Source of the DNA: Poronia punctata
Taxonomy: Eukaryota; Ascomycota; Sordariomycetes; Xylariales; Xylariaceae
NCBI GenBank assembly: GCA_022579005.1
Contig: MU401457.1
Coordinates: 434,001 to 498,000, forward strand
Direction: 5' to 3'
Length of the DNA stretch: 64,000 bases
The translations under genes and the position numbers were made by a program. The notes beneath the pieces were generated by a model that was not told where the DNA came from, ran no database searches, and saw only the letters and a list, made by a program, of their open reading frames with translations. This document shows, piece after piece, positions 23,110-34,488 of this stretch (position 1 is its first letter; each line of letters starts with the position of its first letter).

Positions 23110-24678
23110 ACGTTCTCAATCAACAACCCGACATACACTTCTACCGCGTCTCGCATTGACCTATGCATATTATAAGAGCATAGGCCGATACAGTGTGCCC
23201 GCGTTGCATGTTCTACCGATATCTTACCCGGACCACCATCAGCTTTCTTTTATCCCCACTTTCTCTCATAAGAGCCATCAGAAAAGGGCATGGGCATACC
23301 AGAGGTGCAGCGTACTCCTTATCCTCTAGACCTCTGCGAGGCCCTCACGGTAGTCATAGCTTGTGTGGCGCCCCAGACCTCTACCCGCTCACTGTGTCTG
23401 GGAGGGTATCGTACCCTCTAAGGTGTTGGGCTGCGTGTTACAGTTCTACTACTAGTGGGTCTGACCGTCTTGGAGCTTGATATCCTCGACCCGAGATATC
23501 TCAAGTCGGACTCTACATCATCACTTGCTCCCGAAGCATATCCAAGGCAAGCTAGGAGACTTGCCTTTGCTGTCGGGGTACCGATACAATCTTTCCTGGG
23601 GCCACTACGTTCTGGGTCGCTCTCCATCACCCTCGGACATCGCCTTGCTCGGTCCAGTGTCCACGAATTAGGGCGGCATGCCCTTCTCGACATGCCCAAG
23701 AGCTACCGATGTATACATGCTTGATTATTCTACACGCGGTCACCAACAAGTAATGCATCGTCACCTAATCATCTACGGTAGAGCTTTGCGTCCCTTCGCC
23801 CTACTGTTGCGACTTCGCGCAAAGTCTTGTTCAGCCCTATTTGGATGGAACCATCATCCTCATGTCAGTCTGCGCCTAGTTGCTCGGGCCCGCATTGTTT
23901 GAAACGGGAAGACTCTAGGCGACAAGACTGAAAACGCAACCATGTACGCGGCCCGGCGTAGGATCATAAATCAGGAGCGTCTGTGCATTTAAAAAGGTTA
24001 GGTGACTTTACGTATCTTTGAGCGCGCCCCATACTGCCACCTCTGATGTCTCTCGAAAGAACTCACAAGTCCAAGCCAGCCGAGAGGATGGGGCGAGAAT
24101 GTTGGATGCTGATTTTCGAGGCAGAGGTAGATGCAATATCGCGGCGGACCTCTTACAGAGAACGGCTACAGATAAGCTCGACTTGGGATTATATTTCAAT
24201 TTCAGGGTAATCGGAGATGGAGTTGATGTTTTTGGAAATAAACTCGGCCTTCTTTTAACCCTCGAGAGGTAGGGGAAACTAGTGAATGACTTAAGCCTCG
24301 GAACATGACTGGCCTTAAGTAAGAATGGACGAGGCGAGGGGGTTATCGTTTGTGGAAAGAAGACTACGGTAAAACAAACTCGACTTTCCGTCAGCTTGGA
24401 CAAATGATAGTGTACCTTGTCTCAATATTTTAAGCAGTGTGAAATATCCGGCATAGTTGATGCCCGCTTTTGAGGGAGCTATGTAAGCCTTACTATACCC
24501 AAGAATACGATAGTCGAATCTAATAGTGTTCTCGTCATGCCGGCTTTGCATTGATGTATACATGAGCCTGTCGTTCCTTTAATAGGCACATCTCCAATAC
24601 ATTAAGCATTCTTATAAATACATGAGGTTAGTGTAGTCTGGAAAAGAGACAACCCACTTCACTTCACATCCCCTCAAT
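23110..24678. other. intergenic, 3' of MDM12
   Basis: No supported gene. A minus-strand open stretch of 131 codons at 24008-24403 has a Ser/Pro/Lys-rich translation without a domain and was not called. Confidence 0.45.
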
Positions 24679-26343
24679 TCAAACCAAAAAGGTCCAAAAG
24701 CTGGGATACACAAACTCCTCTTCAAAAATACGCCTCACTTGCTCGAGAACAAACTTCTCCACCTTTCCGACGTTCTTCAGACTCTGTTTCGTCCCCTCGC
24801 GCAAACCAATCTCGCTCTCTACGCGGATTTCTTGAAGTAAACCCCCCATTCTCCCTCTCCCTCTCGATGCCGGAGTTCTTTCTTCGGCTGTGGGGGGTCC
24901 TGCTCCCATTCCGAATCCGGCGCCTAGACCGAGACCTACTCTGGCTGTGCCTGTTGTTGCTGGTGCTGGTGCTGTTCCAGTTGCTGTACTTTGTTTATTA
25001 TCGACACCGTTATTATTGTTGTTGTTGTTGTTGTTTTTAATGTCATTCTCGCCCTGATCATCTTCATCGTCGAAACCGTCGTCTTCACCAACAGCGGCAA
25101 GGGCATCGTCCGGACTCAAAAAGCAGAAATGGACGCGTTTGCGAATATACGCCACTACGCCCACGCCGTCAAATGTGAGGCCTGTGATGTTTAGTTTTAC
25201 CGGGATGCCGACGAATGAGGGCATGGGGTAGTCGAGGAGGATCTCGGCTGTTAGTTCTAGACGGATGTCGCCTGCGTATCGGATGCGGAAGACGGCTTGC
25301 ATGTCGTCGGGACGGGGTTCTTGGTGAGGTTTCTTTTGTTGTTCGTCTTTTTGTTGCTGGGGAAGGGGAGGGGGAGAAGGGGATTTATCGTCTTCGATGG
25401 CTGAGCCTGTTAGATTGTATGCTGCTGCTGTGCTTCCTTTGTCGCGCGTTGGAGGTCTTGATGGACCGTTCGAGGTGGGCGCCAAGGTTGACACGCTGTG
25501 TTTTTCTCGAAGAAGATTCTGCGGTAATGGGGAGAGTTGGGGGCTGGGCATTTCGCCTATGGATATTGAACCTTGGGAGAGATGTCTGCTGTGCCCTCCG
25601 CGGCCGTTGGGACGAGAACTACCGCTTGCACTTGCGCTTCCGCTCACGTTGCCGCTGCCGCCGCCGTGGTGGCCGTGACCAGGTCCTAATCCATACGTGG
25701 AATCGAGCCAGCCGTTGAGATGTTGTGCACCCGCGACAGCCGCAAGTGGTGTCTGCGCGCCGGACCAGCCGGGTCCAGAGCTGAGTTTCGACTGGAAATA
25801 ATGCATCTTCGACGGCCCGGGCGTCAGGCCGAGAAAAGGCGTGGGTAAATCGGGCGCCCCCAACGTATTCCGTAGACCCGCGCTATGGACATGAGGTGGG
25901 AAAAACCCGTCTGCGAAAGGTGTGCTGGTGCCACTTCGACCCATACTAGGAAAAACCCCGCCATCACCGATTCTACCCTCCCGTTCTCTCAGCTCGTTCC
26001 TCCTCCTGCGTTCCGCTACCCTAATCGTATCGGGCACATCCTCTTCCCCATCCTCCATCACCACGAATTCTCCCTCTCCTTCTTCTTCCTCTTCTTCCTC
26101 CTCCTCCTCCTCCTCTTCATCGTACTCATCCTCGTAAAAATCCGGTAGGGGATCACATATATCCTTCAACACGATCTTGGGCGGTATGTTCCCAAACGCG
26201 AACTCGTGCACCGTGACGGACTTGATGAAGCGCGGTAGAGGCACGGCTTGGAATTTGACGTGGATGAAGTCGCGGATGCGCTCTGCCAGTTCTGCGCCAT
26301 CCGGTCCGCCCGTTAACGTTTCCCAGTTTAGATCTATTGACAT
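24679..26343 (-). CDS. mdm12: MDM12, SMP-domain subunit of the ERMES complex
   Basis: A single exon encodes 554 aa. The N-terminus [10 protein letters not shown] and the blocks [58 protein letters not shown] and [14 protein letters not shown] are the conserved strands of the MDM12 SMP (lipid-transfer) domain. The C-terminus [40 protein letters not shown] (split here into conserved pieces) is also typical. In yeast, Mdm12 joins Mmm1, Mdm10 and Mdm34 in a tether that moves phospholipids between ER and mitochondria. The protein is about twice the length of yeast Mdm12 (271 aa). The extra length lies in disordered insertions between conserved strands: an acidic poly-Glu run near residue 78, a long Gly/Ser/Pro-rich stretch and a run of nine Asn near residue 440. 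Its promoter faces the retrotransposon. Confidence 0.95.
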   Translation of the reverse strand: MSIDLNWETLTGGPDGAELAERIRDFIHVKFQAVPLPRFIKSVTVHEFAFGNIPPKIVLKDICDPLPDFYEDEYDEEEEEEEEEEEEEGEGEFVVMEDGEEDVPDTIRVAERRRRNELREREGRIGDGGVFPSMGRSGTSTPFADGFFPPHVHSAGLRNTLGAPDLPTPFLGLTPGPSKMHYFQSKLSSGPGWSGAQTPLAAVAGAQHLNGWLDSTYGLGPGHGHHGGGSGNVSGSASASGSSRPNGRGGHSRHLSQGSISIGEMPSPQLSPLPQNLLREKHSVSTLAPTSNGPSRPPTRDKGSTAAAYNLTGSAIEDDKSPSPPPLPQQQKDEQQKKPHQEPRPDDMQAVFRIRYAGDIRLELTAEILLDYPMPSFVGIPVKLNITGLTFDGVGVVAYIRKRVHFCFLSPDDALAAVGEDDGFDDEDDQGENDIKNNNNNNNNNGVDNKQSTATGTAPAPATTGTARVGLGLGAGFGMGAGPPTAEERTPASRGRGRMGGLLQEIRVESEIGLREGTKQSLKNVGKVEKFVLEQVRRIFEEEFVYPSFWTFLV

Positions 26344-26772
26344 TTTCTGGACGGGGCCGCGCTCATTGCTCCACTTGTCTGTAGATTCTTTTATCAGGCG
26401 GTGTGATGCGCTTGCTATGATGCGATGCGATAATGAGATGCGTTATGTTCCGGATCACTGGGGCGTTGGCGTCCGATGGTTTAATCTCCTATGTATTTCT
26501 CGAACCTGAGGGAGATGTCATATAGTTTTGATATCATGTAAAGAATGAGATGAGATGAGATGTCGATCGTGTCTAAATCATGGATACCTAGATTTGTTGG
26601 GTGTTGAGTGTATTCTGTTCAACATATTTCGCGGCAGGAGAACGGCCAACCCACACACAGAGCATATTCACGCTAACTTTCACTTTTAGTGGGGGACCAC
26701 CCACTGTATTTTAGGTGCTGTCAAACTACTTACGGATCGGCTTTTGGCTCCCAAGATGAAGATTTCAAGTAC
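26344..26772. other. MDM12 promoter region
   Basis: 430 bp between the MDM12 start and the first recognisable LTR base. It contains a short GAGAT/GATGC microsatellite (26400-26560) and no visible RIP-like bias, so the mutated zone appears to stop at the element. Confidence 0.5.
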
Positions 26773-27025
26773 TGCTAGAAATGATAGGAGATCTGCAAGG
26801 GGAATCAGAAAATGGGAAACAAGGTAATCTATTCTCTATGTATTTCTCAAAATGTAAATAATACAATAAGTACCCTCTAGAATAAGGTTTAGGTAGGTCT
26901 GATAATAAAAAGGGTTACGACCTAAAATAATAGGTATAAGGGAAGTAATAGCCCCTCCTTTTTTATTAAAGTAGGTTCGAAGGATTAGATCCTCTTTCCT
27001 GCTAAATTTACACCCTTACCAAGCT
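26773..27025 (-). repeat. 3' LTR (left copy)
   Basis: It matches 33799 onward base for base apart from mainly C/T and G/A differences; both copies carry the words 'tgataggagatctg', 'gtaaataatacaataagta' and 'ctctttcctgctaaattta'. Its left, outer side is less mutated than the matching part of the other LTR. The inner boundary is uncertain: homology fades after 'ccaagct', and the LTR may extend to about 27045, next to a G/C-rich block that could be the polypurine tract. Confidence 0.8.
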
Positions 27026-28089
27026 AATAAAATAGAACAAAAAAAGTGCAGCGCCCCCGCTATAATAATAAAGAAAAATAAAACTACTAGATTATTTTAA
27101 CTAGATACTAGCTCTTATTAGTAAAAAAAGATCTTTTATAGTACGTAGGTAGCTCTCCTTTAGCTTAAAAACTTTTAGTAAATCTTTATAATAGTTATAT
27201 AGAGCTGTTAGTAAGCTATCTAAATTTATTAAATAAAATAACAGTTTTTTAAAGTGTCTTTTAACAACAAATAAACCTTTTTAGCAAGGTATTAACTTTT
27301 AAGGTTTGCTGTCTTATAATAGCATAACAAAGTTATCAACCTAAATTCTAAAGATTTTTATATTATACTAGTGCTTTTAAAGCTCTTGTTTAATGTCTAT
27401 CTCCTTTAAGATCCTCTTACGCAAAGCTTGCAAGCTTATTATTAAGTAATCCCAAGATCATAAAAGCTTATTTTTAAATAGTAAAATAAACTTTCCTAAA
27501 GCTAGTAAGCTCTTTAGGTCTTTTTAGTCTGCTAATAAAAATTGTGCTTTTAAAAGTTTATAAGGTAAAATACTATATAGTATTTCTATAGAAGACAATC
27601 TAACAAATCCTATAACTTGTTTATTATATTAAGCAACTACTATTAGCAAACGTTAGTCCTAGTTATTAAATCTTTTGCCTTTAAGTATAAGCTTTTTAAA
27701 AATCTGTTATAAGATTTTTATATAAGCTTTAATTATGCTAACTAACTTGTAAGATCTTAATAGTACATTTACTAGCTTAGTGCTAAATCTCTTTAGTATA
27801 TAACTAAAAGTCTTTAAAATAAATGCTCCTTTAAGATTAGCATAAATACTTAATAATATTATGCTTACAAAATGTATTTATTTAGTTACCTTTTTCTTAG
27901 CTATAAGTTTTAAGCAATCCTTTGTTTTAAATGCCTAAGCAAAACAACTAAAATAGTTAACTATTAAAAAATAGTATTAGTTCTTATCCTTAGTCCTAAG
28001 AAATAGTTTAATAAAGTTTATAATAATTATATAAAATAGTGCTTTTATAGTAACTAGAAAATTAAAAGCTTTTAAAACTGCTAAACTAA

Positions 28090-29600
28090 ATTTAGCGCAT
28101 CTTATACATTTAGCACAATAATCCTGTATATTTTTTGCTATAGTAGGCCAGTACACTAACTTATTTAACTTATCTATTATTATTTAAATAAAAAAATAAC
28201 TAGCTTAATTATAAGCTAGTTACAAAGCTTAAGCAACCTTATCTTAATATAAACAATGCTGCTATATGCTTTTTTAGCAATATTTAAGCATATTATTACG
28301 TATTCGGTAGCTTTAAGATTTTTGTAAAAGGATCCTTTTGCTTAAACAATCTAAGAGATTACAATACCCCTTCTTTAAAAGCTTATAAATGTTAGCATAC
28401 TATAGTTTAAATCTATACTTAGCCAACTTATTATAATAATAATATAATATCTTAGTTAAAAGATTGCTAATAGTACTATTTTAAGCTTTTTTATTTAGTT
28501 AACTAGGTGCTTTCTAATCTAGCAAATTTTAAAATCTACCTAGTTTATTAGTTCACTTCTATAAAAAGCAAGCATATAATTTAACTTTATTTAATTAAGC
28601 AGTTGCGTTATATCTAGCTTAAACAAAAGCTTTAGCCTTAGCTTTTAAAAGCTTTAAAAGTACATTTTTATATTTTCTTTTTTTATTTTTCTAGATCTAC
28701 TTCCTAGTATAATTTGTCTTTTTAAGCCCTTTTAGCATACTAATACTATTACAATTCTCTGTCTTAAAAATTGTTTTAAATAAGGCATTAGCTGCCTTGT
28801 TCTTTTCTCTCTTAATATACTTAATCTAAATATTTAGTTGCTAGAGCTTGTTAGCCTACTAGGCATATATCCTTTTATAATATATTAAATTAATAAAAAA
28901 CGTTAAAGGCTTATAGTTTATATAAATAATTAACTAAACTTTAAGTAGTATAATAAAGTACTAAACATAGTAGCAAAGAAGCTTTATAATAACTAAAAGC
29001 TTTTGTTTGTAAGTACTATAATTCTATTAGGTCTTTATAAATAAAAAGCTGTTATATACTAGTAGTACGTTAATGCCCTCTTAGATCTAAGTAATCAGAA
29101 ATTTTCCTTTAAACCTTAAAGCATTTATAAATTTATTTACAGCTTAATTAAACATATGCCTATATATTTTAACTACTACAAATGCTCTTATCTTTAAAAA
29201 ATTAAAAAATAAAGCTTTTGCTAGCCCTTATCTCTATATAACTAACCTAGTTAGTTTAGTTAAAAGTTTAGCTATTTTAGAATAGTTTTTTATCTACTTA
29301 CAAGTATATTTAACAGTCCCTAGAAACAATTTAATAGCAATTTAATCCTTAAGTACCAGCTATAATCTAATCTTTTTACTCTATTTAAGAATTACTTACA
29401 AGATTTTATAGATTTAATAAAGTACTTTTAAGGCGACTATTTTAGTAAACCCTAAATATACCTTTTTAAAAGACAATTTTAATATTGCCTAGGAGATCTT
29501 TAAAAAAAAACAGTGCTTAATAAATTTTTATTAACTACAAAAGTCAAAATATAATAAAAAAATATTATTTATATAAAAAAATATAAGCACTAGCTCTTTA
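28090..29600 (-). pseudogene. degenerate Gypsy pol (reverse transcriptase, RNase H, integrase)
   Basis: Only pieces of this polyprotein are readable and many sense codons have become TAA or TAG, consistent with CAA, CAG and TGG codons hit by RIP. Both Asp codons of the RT catalytic box read as Asn (AAT AAT). The RNase H stretch is the clearest because several consecutive conserved words survive in one frame. The integrase HHCC finger is visible through its two cysteines (DYCAKCIRC). No function remains. Confidence 0.8.
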
Positions 29601-32600
29601 AAAGCTTAAGGCTATAGTAACAAGTTCTCTAAATCTAGCCTTAAGATTAGTCTTAAAGCTATTTTTATAAGCTCTATTATTAAAAAAGCTAAAGTTTATG
29701 ATCCTTATAGCATTCTAGTTAGTTATATTTACAAAAATCTTAGTACTAAAAACGTAAACATATAACAATATAGTAAATAGATCGGTATAACTTAAAATGT
29801 ATGCTTTAAATTAAATTTTAAAAAGCTTTTAGCGCTTAGGTTACTAAAGTAGTTATATATATTTGCTATTAAAGGCATTTTAATACTTAGCATGTTTTCT
29901 TTTACGTTTTAATAGTTAAACGTAATTCTCTACTTTCCTTATAAATTAAGATAAAGGAAAACATAGTTTTTTATTACTATAATAAGTTATAACTTTTATA
30001 ATAACAGCTTTTTATTAGCAGTAACTATGCTTTTATATATTTTTAAATCTATACTTTTTTAAACTAGCTTGTTTATTTAGTATTTTTATAGTTAAGTTTA
30101 AACCTTTTACTTAGATTTATTTTATAGCTTTACTTTAAGCTTTAATCTAACGCGGTGCTTATATAAATTTATAGCTTGCATATTTATAATGCTTAATATA
30201 TTAAGGTCTTAGTAGGTATAAAAAGTCCTTATAACGTCTTCTTTAAGATTATCTAGCACTAAAGGCCCTAGATATATGCTTAATTCATTAAACTAGGTTT
30301 TTATAACAGTTAGTAGGATCTTTTTAAAGGTTATAACAAATTGTTTAGCTAGTCTTTGCTTTATTAAAAAAGGTATAACGATCTCTTAATTTATAAATCC
30401 TTTGTTTGCAGCTTTTTTCTTAAATATAACATACTAACTTAGTACTAAGTCCTCTGTGCTAAAAATAAATAATATAGAACCTAGTGTTTTATAAGCTCGC
30501 TTGCTTACACTACAAGTACTAAGCTTTAAAGCATAATATACTATTTAATTCTAAAAATAATAAACTAATTTTAAAATATTAACTATATAATAAATCTTAA
30601 ATAGCATTATAAACAAGTTTATGCTAAATCTTAGTTTAATCTTTATAATAGCTTTTTTAAATCTAATAACTTAGCAGTTTAAAACAACTTAATAGTATAG
30701 TTGTAAATAAAAGCTCAGTTTTCTAACGTATTACTAAAATTATTTAAGCTGCTATCTTTTAAATTATTTGCTAACTTTTTTAAGTTAAAAGCTCTTTTTA
30801 TCTCTTTAAGAGCTGCTTTAAGGTCTAGTTTAATAAAAAGTCTATTTAGTATAAAAAACAGTTTATAACCTATTAATTAGATTATAACAAGTTTTTTAAT
30901 GCAAACTTTTAAATTTCTTTGCTTTACATTACCAATGCTTAGCGTGCTTAATTAAATGTTAATTACTACTACTATATCCTAAAGCTAAAAAAAACCTAGA
31001 ATTACGCAAACCTTATTATTTTTTTACCCTTTAAAAGCTAAGGTCTTTATAATAGCTTATATAGTCCTTTATACATTTATAACTTTTAAAGTTATAATAA
31101 TGTAGTAGAAAACTTTAGCAGAATCTTTACTTAAAGTTTTTATAAAAAGCCTTTTAAATCTTAGATCTAACAAATTTAAAAGCTTTAGTCCTAGTTTTTT
31201 AACTTTTCCTTTTAATATAATATTAATATTAAATTTCTAATCTATTTAAGCAAAGCTTATAAAAAAAAATCTAGTTAGCGTTTAGCTATTTTTTAAATAA
31301 CAAAGTATTAAAGTAACCTTTTATATAGCAGTAGCTAAATAAATAACTACAAAGCTTAATGTTAAGCTTAATACTATAAGAATTAATCTTTTTGTTTAAG
31401 CCATGTATCTAGCCTTTTGTTTTGCCTTAGCTATAATCTAAGTAGCTATATATTTTATAGCTATAAAAGCTTCCAAGCTTACTTAAAATAAGTTTATAAG
31501 ACTTATTTTTACTTTAATCTAGTTAGCTAAGGTTTTATAATTAAATAGTCCTTTACCTAGCTTTTTATAAATCTTTTAAGCTTATTAAGTAGTTTTCTTT
31601 TTTTTAAGATCTTGTTCTTTGCCCTTGTTTTTATTTAAAAGCGTTTTAATAAGTATTAACCGTTTCCTATCTTGTTGTCTTTTTAAAAGTCTGTTTAATG
31701 CCTTAGCTAAAAGACTCTATAGGACGCATATCTATACTTAAATCTTTTTAAGCTTGCTGTTCTTATTAGATCTTTTAAATCTTTTAAATAAATCCTTAAA
31801 AGTCCTTTTATTAACTCTTAAATTTATAGCCTTTAAATTTGCAGTCTCTAGGATATAGCAAGAAAAGCTTATCTTATTAGCTTAAAAGCTCTCTTTATCC
31901 TTTTAATTATATTTTTTAATTTTAATATTATAAAAAATAAAAAGGTAATACATTGTTGCTAAAAATAATGTTAACTGCTTTCTCTTAGCTCTAGCCTTTT
32001 TTATCCTTTTGTTTAAAAATATTAAAGCTTTTAGCTATGCCTGTTTTTATAGTTTTAGGCATAAAAACTTTAAAACAGTGCACTTAAATCTAATATAACT
32101 ATATTTACTATATTAAAAGTACACTCTTATTAATAACAACACTTTTTTCTTGCCGCTTACTAGTAAGTTCTTTAAACTTTCTTGTAAAGGTAAATTAGTT
32201 AAATTAAATATAGCATACTAAAGTTTACCTGACTGCTGTCTTCTAAATCTTAAAGATCTAAATGCTGCAGCTCCTTTTTTGTACTATCCTTTAGTCTAAA
32301 AGCTTGTATTTTAGGACTAAAATCTTTACAACACCTAAAGCTTTCTAACTAACATACTAGTACTTAATAAAGCAAACATCTCTAATAATAGGTAAGCCTT
32401 TTAAATAGCCTTCTTTATATCTATGCTAGCATTAGCTAAAATTATCTTTTTTATAAGCTTAATCCTTATGTTTTTAGCTTTTTAAGCTTATAATTAACAC
32501 TTTGTTTTTAAGACTTAGAATATACTTTTTATAGTATTAAATGCTTCCTGCAAGGAATAAAAGTTTCGAGCTCTTTTGTTAATAGCTTCTATTTACAAAT

Positions 32601-33375
32601 CCTCGTTTTAAAAACCGTTAATAAATGTTTTTACTATAGACCTTAAAGTAAAGGTCTTTAATGTTATTAAAGGATTAAAATCTCTTAGTTAAAAAGTATC
32701 TTTGCTGCTTATCCTCTTTAACAAAGCTAAGGTCTTATTATAATAAAGTATAAAAGCTTTGTTTTTTTTTTAAAATAGTTTTTTAAGCTTATCTACAGGC
32801 TAAATAGTCTCTTTATCTTTAACTACTGCTAAATACTTCTTTTTAAAAGCTTGTTTAAATAATATAAAGTTAAACAGATTTGCTTTTTGCTTTAATGCCT
32901 TGTTCTTAAAATCTTAAAGGTTAGTTTAACTATTTAAAAAAGTAGCAGCAAGACCTTTATAAAGCATGTCTATTGCTTTAATTATGTTTAAGTATGCTAT
33001 AGCAGCTTTAGCTTTTTAGAACTCCTATTTAATTTATTAAATCTATTAAGCTGCAAACATATTGCTAGTAAACTAACTATAATTTACTAAGTTAAAATAA
33101 AGTCTTTTTCTTAATCTTTATATAATTCTGTTCTTGTTTATTTTTTTGTTTAATATTTTAACTTATATAAGTTAGGTTAATAAAAATAATATAATTAGCT
33201 TGTCTTTTAAATATAAAGAATTTAAATACTTAAAGCTTAGGTTAAAAGGTAGTCGCTTTATAATATTTTCTATTGCTTTTAATAAAAAGCTATTAAAGTA
33301 CGTAGATCTTAATTTTTTTGCTTATATAGCAAGGCTTTTTATTAATTAAAGTAGTTATATTAGTCTTATAACCTA

Positions 33376-33735
33376 TAAATAGCTTTACAGCTAATTTAAG
33401 TAACAGCTACACAGCTTATTAATAAAATAAAATAATAGCTATACAGCTTATTAACAAAATAAAATAACAGCTATATAGCTTATTAAACTAATAATATAAT
33501 AGCTTTATAGCTTATTAATAAAAAAAGGGCAACGGCAACACTGCTTATTAAAGGAATAAGGCAACAGCTATACAGCTTATTTTAAAAATAGCGCTTTAGC
33601 ATATTAAATTAACAGCTCTTCAGCTTGTTTAAGGGTTGTTAAATAGCTTTACAGCTTATTTAATAGTTAAAAGACAGCTTTATAGCTTATTAACAAATTA
33701 GCACTACAGTATAATAATAGCACTATAGCTTGTTA
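33376..33735. repeat. imperfect tandem repeat array inside the retrotransposon
   Basis: Roughly ten copies of a unit of about 30-40 bp centred on 'cagctatacagcttatta' variants, in which two AGCT words flank a short A/T core so that each unit is partly palindromic. The array sits just inside the 5' LTR, upstream of where gag should begin. Spacing and sequence vary through RIP. Confidence 0.75.
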
Positions 33736-33798
33736 TTTTTCTAACCAGGTTCTTTAGACTACACAGTACTATTAATTCATCCCTTGCTTTACTAAAAA

Positions 33799-34106
33799 CA
33801 CTAAAAATGATAGGAGATCTGTAAAGAGAATTAAAAAATAGAAAACAAGGTAATCTATTCTTTATATATTTCTTAAAATGTAAATAATACAATAAGTACC
33901 CTTTAAAATAAGGTTTAGGTAGGTCTGATAATAAAGGGGGTTACAACCCAAAATAATAGGTGTGAGGGAAGTGACAGCCCCTCCTTTTTCATCGGAGTAG
34001 GTCCGAAGGATCGGATCCTCTTTCCTGCTAAATTTACACCCTCACCAAGCTCTGCTTACACTACCCTTAACAAGAGGGCAAAGGCTGCCCGACTTGAATC
34101 GTAACA
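33799..34106 (-). repeat. 5' LTR (right copy)
   Basis: Direct repeat of the left LTR. On the minus strand it seems to begin TGTTACGATTC at 34106, a start typical of fungal Gypsy LTRs. The outer 80-100 bp (33990-34106) look unmutated, while the inner part near 33810-33900 is strongly A/T-shifted relative to the left LTR. The outermost 60 bp have no clear match in the left copy. Confidence 0.75.
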
Positions 34107-34488
34107 CTGATTACCAACGAAGTTTACAGTCTCAGATCAACTAAACAAGAAGAACAGAAAATTTGACAGCATTTTATTAAAATTCAAAGTTCATTATACT
34201 ATGCTTTGGCGCTGTCTATTACTCCCATCATGTTTATGCTTTCATCCGTGGGGTATCGTTATCGTCGCGTGAGTGGCGTGTAATCATAAAGTCCGCTTGA
34301 CAAGACAAGTAAAAAGTCTACGGTTTCCCAATAAAACCCATGGGGGAGAACAAAGTTTTTCCAATTATCCTTGTCGAATTCAAGTTGGCTGCTTTCCCCT
34401 TCCCCTTCCCCTGATTCGTAGACCACCTACTTTGTATCTGACATAGCGACCGTCGGATATCAATTGCAGTGTATGCGCAATGTTGCCA
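34107..34488. other. FAB1 3' flank, next to the retrotransposon
   Basis: 380 bp of normal-composition DNA between the LTR edge and the FAB1 stop codon. It probably holds the FAB1 3' UTR. No gene is seen. Confidence 0.5.

Larger units (their letters stand above)
26773..34106 (-). mobile_element. RIP-degraded Ty3/Gypsy LTR retrotransposon
   Basis: About 7.3 kb of strikingly A/T-dominated DNA bounded by two similar direct repeats. On the minus strand, with many stop codons, I can still read a reverse-transcriptase remnant (catalytic box as Y-I-N-N near 29564-29575), an RNase H remnant (NYSTYKQKLL at about 29001-29035, YKPLTFF near 28890-28920, KREKNKAANALF near 28775-28810) and an integrase zinc-finger remnant (YWPTIAKNIQDYCAKCIRC at about 28095-28160). 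The order RT, RNase H, integrase is that of Ty3/Gypsy, not Copia. Gag should lie around 30.5-33.3 kb but is unreadable. The excess of A and T and the C/T and G/A differences between the LTRs are the mark of repeat-induced point mutation. I found no clear target-site duplication. The element is dead. Confidence 0.92.

Noticed and set aside
24008..24403. 131-codon minus-strand frame downstream of MDM12
   Set aside because: Ser/Pro/Lys-rich without a domain; the opposite strand is also open, so chance cannot be excluded.
33376..33735. CRISPR-like array
   Set aside because: The units are imperfect, not separated by unique spacers, and lie in a eukaryotic retrotransposon; this is a degraded tandem repeat.
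26773..34106. Centromeric or mitochondrial-derived A/T-rich DNA
   Set aside because: Flanking direct repeats and readable Gypsy motifs explain the block as a RIP-mutated retrotransposon.
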